64,000 nt of DNA from Akkermansiaceae bacterium (lineage in GTDB: Bacteria; Verrucomicrobiota; Verrucomicrobiia; Verrucomicrobiales; Akkermansiaceae). Both the position numbers and the translations under genes were made by a program. Of this stretch, positions 28,806 through 40,417 are shown one piece after another. The DNA is taken from positions 620,001 to 684,000 of the forward strand of contig CAJJBQ010000002.1 in the NCBI GenBank assembly GCA_905182405.1, in the 5' to 3' direction. The notes under the pieces are model-generated. The model worked only from the letters and a program-made list of their open reading frames with translations. It was not told where the DNA came from and did no database searches. Positions within the stretch are counted from its first letter, which is position 1, and each line of letters opens with the position of its first letter.

Positions 28806-30106
28806 TGCTGCGCGGAGATCGCGGAGGATTGACCCGGTGGCTCGCTGCTGCACCCCCGTGGGTGCTGGTGATATTCGCCATCGGCACGTCCTTCTCGACC
28901 TACTTCTGCATGTATGCCTTCCGCAAGCCGTTCTCGGCGGCTCAATACGAGGGACTGGCACTGCTTGGGACACAGATCGAACTGAAGACGGCATTCGTGA
29001 TCAGCCAGGTCATCGGATACGCGCTGTCTAAATATTTGGGCATCAAATTCTGCTCAGAAATGACACGCGGCAAGAGGCTCGGCATGCTCATCGGTCTGGT
29101 GATCGTCGCTGAAATCGCACTACTGCTGTTCGCGGTGCTTCCCCCGCAACTCAAGATTCTAGCCCTCTTCGCCAACGGTCTGCCTTTGGGAATGATTTGG
29201 GGGTTGGTCGTCTGGTATCTGGAGGGGCGCCGCACTTCGGAGCTCCTTCTTGCAGGCCTCTCCTGTTCCTTTATTCTCGCGAGCGGGGTCGTGAAGGACG
29301 TCGGTCGGTGGCTCATCGAACAACAAGGGATATCAGAGTTTTGGATGCCATTTACCACCGGCCTGATCTTCCTCCTGCCCTTCGTCATCTCGACGCTCCT
29401 TCTCGATCAACTCCCGGACCCGGACGCCGACGACGAGGAGGAACGGACCCCCCGGGAACCGATGGACGGAGCCCACCGTGTCAGCTTCCTCAGACGCTTC
29501 CTCCTACCGCTGACGATGCTGTTCTTCGCCTACATTTTCCTCACCGCCTTCCGTGACTTCAGGGATAACTACGGAGTCGAAATATTCTCCGAGCTGGGCT
29601 ACGGCGAGAAACCGGGCATTTTTTCCAAGAGTGAGACTTGGGTGGCATTCGGAGTCCTCGTCCCTCTCGCGCTCCTCTTCTGTATTCGCGATAATTTTTT
29701 CGGGCTGCTCGCTGCATTCTCGCTGATGATCTTCGGCGCCCTCTCGCTGGGAGTCAGCACCCTTTTGTTCGACCGCGGCGTGATCGACGGACTCACCTGG
29801 ATGATCCTCACCGGGATCGGTTCCTACCTCGCCTACGTTCCTTACGGCTCAATATTATTCGATAGGATGATCGCCAAAACCCATGTCGTCGGAACCGCGG
29901 TCTTCGCCATCTACGTCGCCGACGCACTCGGCTACACCGGCTCGGTAGCAATTCTCCTGTTCAAAGATCTGGTCGCCGGCGAGACCACCCGCCTAGAATT
30001 TTTCCGCTCCTTCACCTACATACTTTCGATCGGATCGGCCGGGCTCATCCTGGCCAGCGCCGCCTTAATCCTGAAGGGCGGCCGAACCCGGATTCGACCT
30101 ACCTGA
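28805..30106 (+). CDS. DUF5690-type MFS-like membrane transporter
   Basis: 433 residues with about 12 membrane segments beginning at WVLVIFAIGTSFSTYFCMYA. The signature FCMYAFRKPFSAAQYEG and the long FRDFRDNYGVEIFSELGYG loop match DUF5690, a major-facilitator-like family of unknown substrate. The start is GTG at 28805, overlapping the methyltransferase stop by one base. An acidic loop (DPDADDEEERTPREP) lies in the central cytoplasmic region. Pairing with a methyltransferase suggests transport of a methylated metabolite or its precursor. This is inference only. Confidence 0.82.
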   Translation: MLRGDRGGLTRWLAAAPPWVLVIFAIGTSFSTYFCMYAFRKPFSAAQYEGLALLGTQIELKTAFVISQVIGYALSKYLGIKFCSEMTRGKRLGMLIGLVIVAEIALLLFAVLPPQLKILALFANGLPLGMIWGLVVWYLEGRRTSELLLAGLSCSFILASGVVKDVGRWLIEQQGISEFWMPFTTGLIFLLPFVISTLLLDQLPDPDADDEEERTPREPMDGAHRVSFLRRFLLPLTMLFFAYIFLTAFRDFRDNYGVEIFSELGYGEKPGIFSKSETWVAFGVLVPLALLFCIRDNFFGLLAAFSLMIFGALSLGVSTLLFDRGVIDGLTWMILTGIGSYLAYVPYGSILFDRMIAKTHVVGTAVFAIYVADALGYTGSVAILLFKDLVAGETTRLEFFRSFTYILSIGSAGLILASAALILKGGRTRIRPT

Positions 30107-30184
30107 AAAACATCGCGCACCTGAAGGCAATGAAAGAGCATGGTTGAGCGGTGGTTCCGCAAAGGATCTAAAACTCCCATGAGC

Positions 30185-30513
30185 TGCTAGAAAATTGCTT
30201 TTGGCGGGTGGGTCCTTGTAGCGTAAACGATCAACAGACACTCTCTAGCCAAAGAAAGTAGAAATGCCATAGACTGTTGAGCTATGGCATCTACGACAGG
30301 CTCCACGACAACCACCATAATCAAGAGTGACCGCATTGATCGCTCCCATTACCGCCCGCAATATAAAGCCGAAGTCCTCGCCGCTTACCGGGAAAGCGGG
30401 ATGAGTGGTCACGCTTTTGCTGAGCAGTGCGGGATCAAATCAACTCCCTTTCACCCCCCCTCGCTGCGGTCCAAAAACGGCTTCAAAGCCCTCCCGCCAA
30501 AAGCAAATTTCTG
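30185..30513 (+). mobile_element. Internally deleted insertion sequence with inverted ends and tnpA 5' fragment
   Basis: The left end at 30185 (TGCTAGAAAATTGCTTTTGG then CGGG) is the imperfect reverse complement of the right end at about 30491-30513 (CCCGCCAAAAGCAAATTTCT). Between them ATG 30284 opens a short frame: SHYRPQYKAEVLAAYRESG and GHAFAEQCGIK, a transposase-associated helix-turn-helix of IS66/IS3-like type. It then runs straight into the right-end repeat (PPSLRSKNGFKALPPKANF) where the rest of the transposase should be. The right end belongs to the dispersed repeat seen five more times in the window, which identifies that repeat as an IS terminus. Confidence 0.65.
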
Positions 30514-30595
30514 CGACGACAATAGGTCGCACTTCCCCGAATCTCGACAAATATCATTGATCAGGAGGGGCACAGAGCGTATAAATTAAGAACTG

Positions 30596-33856
<3,261 letters not shown>

Positions 33857-33860
<4 letters not shown>

Positions 33861-35230
33861 ACCATCCCCTTCTCACTCGCCGCGAACTCTTGCGGAATTC
33901 TTCGCTCGGTTTTGGCGGCTTGGCCCTGTCTGGCTTGTACGGCGCGCCGGTGGAAGCACATTTCCAGGCACGCGCCAAGAGCGTCATTTTCCTGTTTATG
34001 GAGGGCGGCGTTTCCCAGGTGGATTCGTTTGACTACAAGCCGCTTTTGGCGAAACACCACGGGGAGGATCCTCGCAAGGCTATCGGTGAAATCGAAGCTA
34101 CCCAGTTCGGGAATGTCGGCAAAGTGATGAAGTCTCCCTGGGAGTTTAAACAGCGCGGACAATGCGGGGCCTGGATCAGTGATCTGTTTCCGCATGTGGC
34201 CGAACTGGCCGACGAGCTGGCGATCATTCGATCGATGACTTCCAACTTCCCCGAGCACACCAGTGCCTGTTACTATCTGCACAGCGGATTGGGCCTGCAA
34301 GGGCGGCCCAGCATGGGCGCATGGGCCTCCTACGGCCTGGGAAGCGAAAACGAAAACTTTCCGGGCTATGTCGTACTCAACGGCGGACAGATTCCCTCCG
34401 GCGGCCTAGATAATTTTTCCAATGGCTTTCTGCCGGCGACGCACCGTGGAAATTTGCTGAATGCCCTCGGCACCCCGCTCGCCAATGTGAAGCCAAATGA
34501 GAAAATCGCTCAGGCCCAGGAGATCAAACGTCGCCTGGCGCAGCAGTTGAACCGGGGCACAGCCGGGGGCGTCGAGGCTCTGGAGTCGGCGATTGCCAAC
34601 CACGAGCTGGCAGCCCGGATGCAGCTGGCTATCCCGGAGGTGATGTCGCTAGACGGCGAAACCGAAGCCACGAAAAAGCTTTACGGCTTCGATGCCGAAT
34701 ACAAACACACTCAGACCTATGCGAGGGAGTGCCTGATCGCTCGGCGACTGATCGAGCGGGGCGTTCGCTTCGTCGAGCTGACCATCCCCATGGTGAATGG
34801 CTACCAGCGCTGGGATGCACACAACGATCTCGTGACGAATCACAGTACAAACGCGCGCGCGGTGGACCAGCCGATCGCCGGCTTGATTCGCGATTTAAAG
34901 TCACGCGGCCTGCTCGATGAAACCCTGGTAGTTTGGACCGGTGAGTTCGGACGGACGCCTTTCGCCCAGGGCGGCAACGGTCGGGACCACAACGAATACG
35001 GATTCAGTCTCTGGATGGCCGGAGGCGGAGTGAAGCCCGGCGTTACCTTTGGTGCGACCGACGAATGGGGCTACCGAGCGGTCGATAATCCCCTGCAGAT
35101 ACACGATCTACACGCAACCATCTTGCACCTGCTCGGAATCAACCACGAAAAGCTGACCTACCGCTTCAGTGGCCGGGACATCCGCCTCACCGACGTCCAC
35201 GGAAAAATCGTAAAGGAAATTTTAGCGTAG
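33857..35230 (+). CDS. DUF1501 family protein, Tat-type signal
   Basis: ATG at 33857 overlaps the TGA of the DUF1553 frame (ATGA) and yields 457 residues beginning MNHPLLTRRELLRNSSLGFG, a twin-arginine-type leader. An in-frame start at 33803 would place 18 extra residues before it and is less likely. Hallmarks are IFLFMEGGVSQVDSFDYKPL, MGAWASYGLGSENENFPGYV, VVWTGEFGRTPFAQGGNGRD, LWMAGGGVKPGVTFGATDEW and [20 protein letters not shown]. Although its upstream partner is frameshifted, this gene is intact. A sulfatase follows after 156 bp. Confidence 0.92.
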
Positions 35231-35386
35231 CAAGGCCCGATACTTCCGGTAAACCACAGCCTGAAATCAGTCGCTGCGATCCCTCACTATTCCTGACTTT
35301 ACCCGTCATCCAACCTCACCAACTGCCGCGGCCTCATCCAGACTAACCACCAAGTCATCCAACTTTCCATTCAACTTCCACCACTC

Positions 35387-36766
35387 ATGCGCCTTCTACT
35401 CTTCCTTGCTTGCCTCACCTCCCTCGCTGCGAAACCCAACCTTCTGCTCATCACCGTCGATGACATGAATCGTGACTCGATCGGCGCTTACGGCTGCCCG
35501 ATCGAAAACATCACTCCAAACATCGACCGACTTGCCGCCGAAGGCATCCGCTTCGAGCGTGGCTTCGTCAACGTCGCCATCTGCATGCCTTGCCGTGCCG
35601 TCCTGATGACCGGCCGCTACCCACAAGCCAGTGGTGCGCTTGGATTCGACAAAATCAATCCGGGGGTGCCGAGCCTGCCCGAGACGCTAAAGAAGTCCGG
35701 CTACTACAACAGTCTGATCGGAAAGGAAATCCACGTCGTCCCCTCTCGCCACGAAGCCTTCCACCGCATCGCCAAACAGAAAGATCTCGGCGGAGGCCGC
35801 AGTGCCAGTGCCTATGCCAAGGCCGTCCGTATCGCCATCAAGGAAGCCAACAACGCCGAAAAACCATTCTTCATCATGGCCAACGCCGCCGATCCGCACC
35901 GTCCATTCGCCGGAGCAAAGGGCGATGCCTTCAAAAAGATCCCGTTCCCAAGGGAGATCGACCCCAAGCAAGTACCCGTGCCTGGCTTCCTTCCGGATCT
36001 TCCCGACATCCGCACGGAATTGGCGACCTACTTCCAATCCGTCGCTCGCGCCGATCAGGTGGTTGGAGCGGTCCTCGATGAATTGAAGAAAAGCGGCCAA
36101 GCCGATAACACGCTGGTCCTCTTCCTGAGCGACCACGGCATGCCCCTGCCCTACGCGAAGACCAACTGCTACCTCGCCTCCAACATCACCCCCTTCATCC
36201 TGCGCTGGCCCGGCCACATCGAATCCGGATCAACCGACAAGAAGAATTTCATCAGCACCATCGACGTTGCTCCGACCTTCCTCGCAGCCGCCGGTATCGA
36301 GAATCTGGAAGGCGCCAACGGGCTTTCTCTGCTGCCCCTGATGAAGGGCACCGAGCAACCGGGTCGCAACCGAGTGTTTACCTTTCATCAGCGACCCTAC
36401 TCCCGGAAGCACCTGCCGATGCGCGCCGTCAATGACGGCAATTTCCTTTATATCTGGAACGGCTGGTCGGACGGTAAGACACAGTTCCGCAACGAGTCGA
36501 TGAGCGGCCTCACTTTCAAGGCGATGAAGAACGCCGACGACCCGAAGATCCGCGCCCGCGCCGATTTCTACCTCCATCGCACCCGTGAGGAACTCTACGA
36601 CCTACGAAAAGACCCCTATTGCCTGAAAAACCTGCTCGATGAACCCGGCGGCAAGCAATCCGGTCGAGTCAGCGCAATGACCAAGTCCCTATGGCACTGG
36701 ATGAAGGACGTCGATGACCCCGACCTCAAGCTTTTCCAGGATCAGGTCGAACTGGCGCTGGACTGA
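35387..36766 (+). CDS. Exported sulfatase (formylglycine-dependent)
   Basis: 459 residues with a short signal peptide (MRLLLFLACLTSLAA), metal-binding Asp pair (ITVDDMNRDSIGAYG, D25-D26), the modification site CMPCRAVLMTGRYP (C66, matching C-x-P-x-R) and a distal metal site LFLSDHGMPLPYAKTN. Cys-type sulfatases need conversion of the Cys to formylglycine by a maturase, which is not in this window. The C-terminal region (REELYDLRKDPYCLKNLLDE) is typical of the S1 family. The likely role is desulfation of polysaccharides in the periplasm, consistent with the adjacent DUF1549/DUF1501 pair. The fourth motif residue is Cys instead of the usual Ser, a minor variation. Confidence 0.93.
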   Translation: MRLLLFLACLTSLAAKPNLLLITVDDMNRDSIGAYGCPIENITPNIDRLAAEGIRFERGFVNVAICMPCRAVLMTGRYPQASGALGFDKINPGVPSLPETLKKSGYYNSLIGKEIHVVPSRHEAFHRIAKQKDLGGGRSASAYAKAVRIAIKEANNAEKPFFIMANAADPHRPFAGAKGDAFKKIPFPREIDPKQVPVPGFLPDLPDIRTELATYFQSVARADQVVGAVLDELKKSGQADNTLVLFLSDHGMPLPYAKTNCYLASNITPFILRWPGHIESGSTDKKNFISTIDVAPTFLAAAGIENLEGANGLSLLPLMKGTEQPGRNRVFTFHQRPYSRKHLPMRAVNDGNFLYIWNGWSDGKTQFRNESMSGLTFKAMKNADDPKIRARADFYLHRTREELYDLRKDPYCLKNLLDEPGGKQSGRVSAMTKSLWHWMKDVDDPDLKLFQDQVELALD

Positions 36767-36908
36767 TCCACTCTCGACCAACGTCCCCCTTCAATATCGA
36801 AAAACTCCGAGGGATCGGAGGCGTTTTGAACTGACGTTGCCCCCGCAAACTGGGTGATTGAGAGCTTGATGATTTTTGGATAACCAAGAAAAAGGAAACC
36901 CCAAAAAA

Positions 36909-37073
36909 ATGAAGAAGAACCGATATAGTCCGGAGCAGATAATTTATGCATTGAAGCAGGGGGGAGGTGGCGAAAAAGCCGTGGCAATCTGCCAGAAGAT
37001 GGGAGTGAGTATCAAATATTTTAAGTTGAAACCCCTGAAACTTGAGGGGGCAAATGCGGCTGTGGAGAGATGA
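36909..37073 (+). pseudogene. IS3-type orfA N-terminal fragment
   Basis: ATG 36909 encodes MKKNRYSPEQIIYALKQGGG and AVAICQKMGVSIKYF, the helix-turn-helix start of IS3 OrfA proteins. After about 40 residues the similarity ends and a TGA follows at 37071-37073. No orfB is present downstream. It is a different IS3 subgroup from the relic at 881-1943, whose OrfA begins with an Arg/Lys-rich stretch. Confidence 0.65.
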
Positions 37074-37250
37074 GCTGAAGGTCCAGATTTTCGACCGAGC
37101 CGGTCACTTTTTTTCGCTAGATTCTCGCGAAAATAGACGCACATTTTTTAAGTCCCTCACTTGTCCGCCGTAACAGGGCGAAGAAGGAACCAGGTCATTC
37201 AAGATTGGACGTTTAGCGTTCGACGTTCTCTCTCCTCTCCCCACTAGTAT

Positions 37251-37310
37251 CCCCTCCAAAGGCATCTTCAAGGCCCTCCCGCAAAAAGAAAATTCCTGCA
37301 GTCACTCCTG
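37251..37310 (+). repeat. Dispersed IS-end repeat, degenerate copy
   Basis: The sequence from CCCCTCCAAAGG through CTTCAAGGCCCTCCCGCAAA to TTCCTGCAGTCACTCC is a diverged copy of the repeat at 39569-39647 and 54963-55037. It lies just upstream of the CotH gene and just downstream of the orfA fragment. Confidence 0.65.
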
Positions 37311-37412
37311 AAGTGTGTTGCTAAAGGCCCCCGGCAGGATCACTCGTGTTTTTTCGGCAATTTTGCGAAACTCCTGATCCCCTCCCGGGTTAAACCCTGT
37401 AACGCTCGACAT

Positions 37413-38933
37413 ATGCACCGTTTCCACCTCCTCACCACAGTCGTCTTCACCACCACTCTCGTCACCCTCCAGGCCCAAGACCGGCAGGGGGGACCACCCC
37501 GTGGACAAAGAGGTCCCGGCGGCCCCCCCGCGGCAGTTGAAGAACTCAAGATTCTGAACAAGTTCGACAAAGACGACAGTGGCCATTTGGATCTCGCCGA
37601 GCGCAAGGAAGCCCGGGCCTTCCTGAAGGAAAACCCCGCTCCCAAACGTGGAGGTGGAGGTGGAGGTGGAGGCCGTGGTGGTCGTGGCTCGACCCGGGAC
37701 GATAGCCCGCCGAAACCCGGCGCGAAGATCTCCCCCGAGGATGTTGAATCAACCTTGGCTCAGGACCTCTACGGCCGCAACACCCTCCGTACCCTCTTCC
37801 TCACTTTCGAAAACGAGGACTGGGAACAAGAACTAGAAGCGTTCCACAACACCGACGCCGATGTCCCCGCGACCCTAGCCGTGGACGGAAAAAGCTACGA
37901 GAATGTGGGCATCCGCTTCCGCGGCGCGTCGAGCTACTTCCGCGTCCCCGCCGGGCGGAAACGCTCCTTCAACATCTCTCTGGACATGGTCCACAAGGAC
38001 CAACGCCTCAACGGCTATAAGACCCTCAACCTCCTCAACTGCAACGGAGATGCATCCTTCCTCAGCGCCGTCCTCTCCTCCGATATCTCCCGGAAATACA
38101 TCCCTGCCCCCAAGGCCAACCTCATGCGGGTCGTGATCAACGGCGAAAACTGGGGCATCTACGCCAACCAACAACAGTTCAACACGGACTTCCTCCTCGA
38201 TAACTACAAGACCTCCAAGGGTGCCCGCTGGAAAGTCCCCGGCTCACCCCGCGGCCAAGGCGGACTCGACGACAAGGGCGACAAGCTCGAGGAATACAAA
38301 AAACACTACGACATGAAGGGCGGCGATGAGGAAGACTGGAAAGCCCTTATCAAGCTCAGCAAAACGCTCAGCAATACCCCCCTCGAAGAACTCGAGGCTG
38401 CCCTCGAACCCCAGCTCAACATCGACAACGCCCTCTGGTTCCTCGCCCTCGACTGCGCTTTCATCAACAGCGACGGCTACTGGACCCGTGCCAGCGATTA
38501 CACCATCTACCGGGGAAAGGACGGCCGTTTCAATCTCATCCCCCACGACATGAACGAATCCTTCCGGCCTTCGCGACGCGGTGGCACCGGCCTGGGACTC
38601 GACCCCTTTGTCGCCTCCGACGACGAGAAGAAGCCTCTTCGCTCCCGCCTCCTCGCCGTCCCAGCCCTACGTGAGAGCTACCTCAAAAAGATCAAGCATA
38701 TCGCCAAACACGACCTCGATTGGAAAAAGCTCGGACCCAGTGTCGCGGCCTACCGGGAACTCATCGGAGATGAAATCGCCGCCGACACCCGGAAGTCCAC
38801 CTCCACCGAGCAGTTCGAAATTCTTACCGCAGATTCACCTAATAAAAACGCGGAGAGCGATGACCGAACCGTCTCGCTCCGCGCCTTCGCGGAAGGACGT
38901 AGCAAGTTTCTCTTGGAGTCCAAAGGCGACTAG
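37413..38933 (+). CDS. Exported CotH-kinase family protein with EF-hand and Gly-rich linker
   Basis: 506 residues. A signal peptide (MHRFHLLTTVVFTTTLVTLQ) and Gly/Pro-rich spacer precede one EF-hand loop (DKDDSGHLDLAE, 52-63). A run of Gly/Arg follows (80-92), then the CotH domain from about 110 to 470 (NVGIRFRGASSYFRVPAGRK; LNLLNCNGDASFLSAVLSSD; INGENWGIYANQQQFN). The CotH active-site-like motif HDMNESF is at about 378-384. CotH proteins are atypical kinases that phosphorylate spore-coat or secreted proteins. In Verrucomicrobia and Planctomycetes they are common, exported and uncharacterised. The gene is intact although surrounded by gene debris. The calcium-binding EF-hand may regulate or anchor it. 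Confidence 0.9.
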   Translation: MHRFHLLTTVVFTTTLVTLQAQDRQGGPPRGQRGPGGPPAAVEELKILNKFDKDDSGHLDLAERKEARAFLKENPAPKRGGGGGGGGRGGRGSTRDDSPPKPGAKISPEDVESTLAQDLYGRNTLRTLFLTFENEDWEQELEAFHNTDADVPATLAVDGKSYENVGIRFRGASSYFRVPAGRKRSFNISLDMVHKDQRLNGYKTLNLLNCNGDASFLSAVLSSDISRKYIPAPKANLMRVVINGENWGIYANQQQFNTDFLLDNYKTSKGARWKVPGSPRGQGGLDDKGDKLEEYKKHYDMKGGDEEDWKALIKLSKTLSNTPLEELEAALEPQLNIDNALWFLALDCAFINSDGYWTRASDYTIYRGKDGRFNLIPHDMNESFRPSRRGGTGLGLDPFVASDDEKKPLRSRLLAVPALRESYLKKIKHIAKHDLDWKKLGPSVAAYRELIGDEIAADTRKSTSTEQFEILTADSPNKNAESDDRTVSLRAFAEGRSKFLLESKGD

Positions 38934-38946
38934 TGGCTCGTCCATC

Positions 38947-39232
38947 TTAAAATGTCGGGTATGTTGATGATATTTTGGTGCGGGCCTTTTGCGCGGTGAA
39001 GGTCCATTGGACTTTTGCTTTGGCATCATTTCTTCTTTGGCATCCCAGTTTGCTTTGCTTGCAAAACTCTTCCTTGGTCCCCACACCTTCGGAAAGCATG
39101 CTGCGGGTGAATACTCCGATTTCGTTTTCTGCAATATTGAGCCAACTCCCGTGCTTGGGCGTGTAGTGCCACTCGAATTTTTCGGCAGTCGCTCGCGTCT
39201 GGGCTGGAGGAAATGCTTTATAAAGTGAGGCC
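38947..39232 (-). pseudogene. IS630-family transposase C-terminal fragment
   Basis: The minus strand reads [40 protein letters not shown], and VQWTFTAQKARTKISSTYP to a TAA at 38947-38949. This is the hallmark C-terminus of IS630/DDE-superfamily endonucleases, with the catalytic Glu region (HGSWLNIAENEI). The upstream catalytic Asp regions are absent; at about 39232 the sequence passes into a DUF1501 fragment on the other strand. No inverted repeat was identified. Confidence 0.82.
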
Positions 39233-39240
39233 GGGAGTAC

Positions 39241-39372
39241 GTCCACGACCTCCACTCCACCCTCCTCCAGCTCCTGGGTTTCGACCACGCACAACTCACC
39301 TACCGTTTCCAGGGCCGGGATTTCCGCCTCACCGACGTCCACGGAAAAATCGTGAATGAGATTTTGGCGTAG
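39241..39372 (+). pseudogene. C-terminal tail of a fourth DUF1501 gene
   Basis: The frame from 39241 reads [20 protein letters not shown] then [20 protein letters not shown] and ends at TAG 39370-39372. It is nearly the same as the C-terminal 43 residues of the intact DUF1501 proteins at 20504-21952 and 33857-35230. The rest of the gene is missing, apparently lost where the IS630 fragment abuts. Confidence 0.85.
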
Positions 39373-39568
39373 GAAGGAAGCTGCAGCTCTGGCGTTACCA
39401 CGCAGGGCGATCAAGAAGACATGAGGCTGTTGGCAGCGCGGAAGCCGAACTCAAGCTACTCCAAATAAATGTAGTTTCGGCAATAACCGTTGGACTGACA
39501 GCTGAAAAAATTCGCATTCCGATCTTTCTCCTGCGGCGGTTTTGCGATTCATCTTGTTGTTCATGCAA

Positions 39569-39647
39569 CCCCCTTTCGCCCCCTCCGCTCCGGTCCAAAG
39601 GCGGCTTCAAAGCCCTCCCGCCAAAAGCAAATTCCTAGCAGTCAGTC
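39569..39647 (+). repeat. Dispersed IS-end repeat, well preserved copy
   Basis: It runs from CCCCCTTTCGCCCCCTCCGC through GGTCCAAAGGCGGCTTCAAA to AAATTCCTAGCAGTCAGTC. The last part is echoed immediately after (AATTTCCTAGCAG at 39648-39660), which may mark two abutting ends. It matches the right terminus of the deleted element at 30185-30513. Confidence 0.75.
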
Positions 39648-39659
39648 AATTTCCTAGCA

Positions 39660-39887
39660 GTGGCATTTGCAGGTCACTCCGCAGCTGAAGTTAACAATTA
39701 CATCAGCCCCATCGTTCAAAATGAGAGACTAACAGAAATCGCCAACTCATGGGTAGAGCATGTCGTCGAACCTAGCGGAAAATTTGACACCCTCACTTTT
39801 GTCGTCGTTGCCGTTGCACCCACTGACGATTTGGCCCAATCCTTACTAGATTCGACCAGCCGCACTATTAACAAACTCCTTATCTAG
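39660..39887 (+). pseudogene. C-terminal fragment of an unidentified gene
   Basis: The frame after the repeat reads GHSAAEVNNYISPIVQNERL, HVVEPSGKFDTLTFVVVAVA, and DDLAQSLLDSTSRTINKLLI then TAG. It has natural coding character and a proper end but no credible start, because the reading frame enters from the IS-end repeat. I could not assign the family. Confidence 0.4.
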
Positions 39888-39922
39888 CGAGTCCACACTT
39901 TTTAAAATTCTGGGACTGCGAG

Positions 39923-40307
39923 CTATGTTCGAATGGAGAAGGGAGGCTCAGCGATTCCGTTCGCGGCAACTTCATTCCGTTGATCACGTTCCTGGGTCTT
40001 CCCGATCTTTTCCTTCCACCACTTGGTGCGCGACTTCGGAAGACGGAAGTGTTTGCAGTCCTTGTGACCGTGCCAGTAGCAGCCGTGGACGAAGACGACG
40101 GTTTTGAGTTTTGGCAGAACAATGTCCGGACGGCCAGGAAGCTTCTTGTTTTTTGTTTTTTGCTCCGTTCACGGTGAAGCGAAAGTCTCTCCGGTGGAGC
40201 ATTGATCGCAGCAGCATCTCGGGCTTGGTATCCTTCCCGGTAATCCGGGACATGACCCAGCTCCGCTTTTCTTTGGAAAAGACACCTCCCACAGGGAGAG
40301 TGTGCAT
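39923..40307 (-). pseudogene. Very short patch repair endonuclease (Vsr) remnant, frameshifted
   Basis: From ATG 40307 the minus strand reads SRITGKDTKPEMLLRSMLHR and RDFRFTVNGAKNKK, the Vsr N-terminus. In the adjacent frame it continues KLPGRPDIVLPKLKTVVFVH, GCYWHGHKDCKHFRLPKSRT and KWWKEKIGKTQERDQRNE to TAG at 39923-39925. The break is a one-base slip in an A-rich run near 40150-40160. All hallmark pieces are present (the catalytic Asp in RPDIV and the HGCYWHGH zinc/catalytic region), so only the frameshift kills it. Vsr corrects T:G mismatches next to Dcm-type cytosine methylation; no cytosine methylase gene is nearby. Confidence 0.88.
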
Positions 40308-40417
40308 TTCACAACACCAGATCACAAAAGAATCTCCCCTCACCCACCTACCATTACAATGAGAGGGCTTGTTTATCCTACCCGTCCTATCTCCTATTCG
40401 TTAACGTCCACGCAAGA

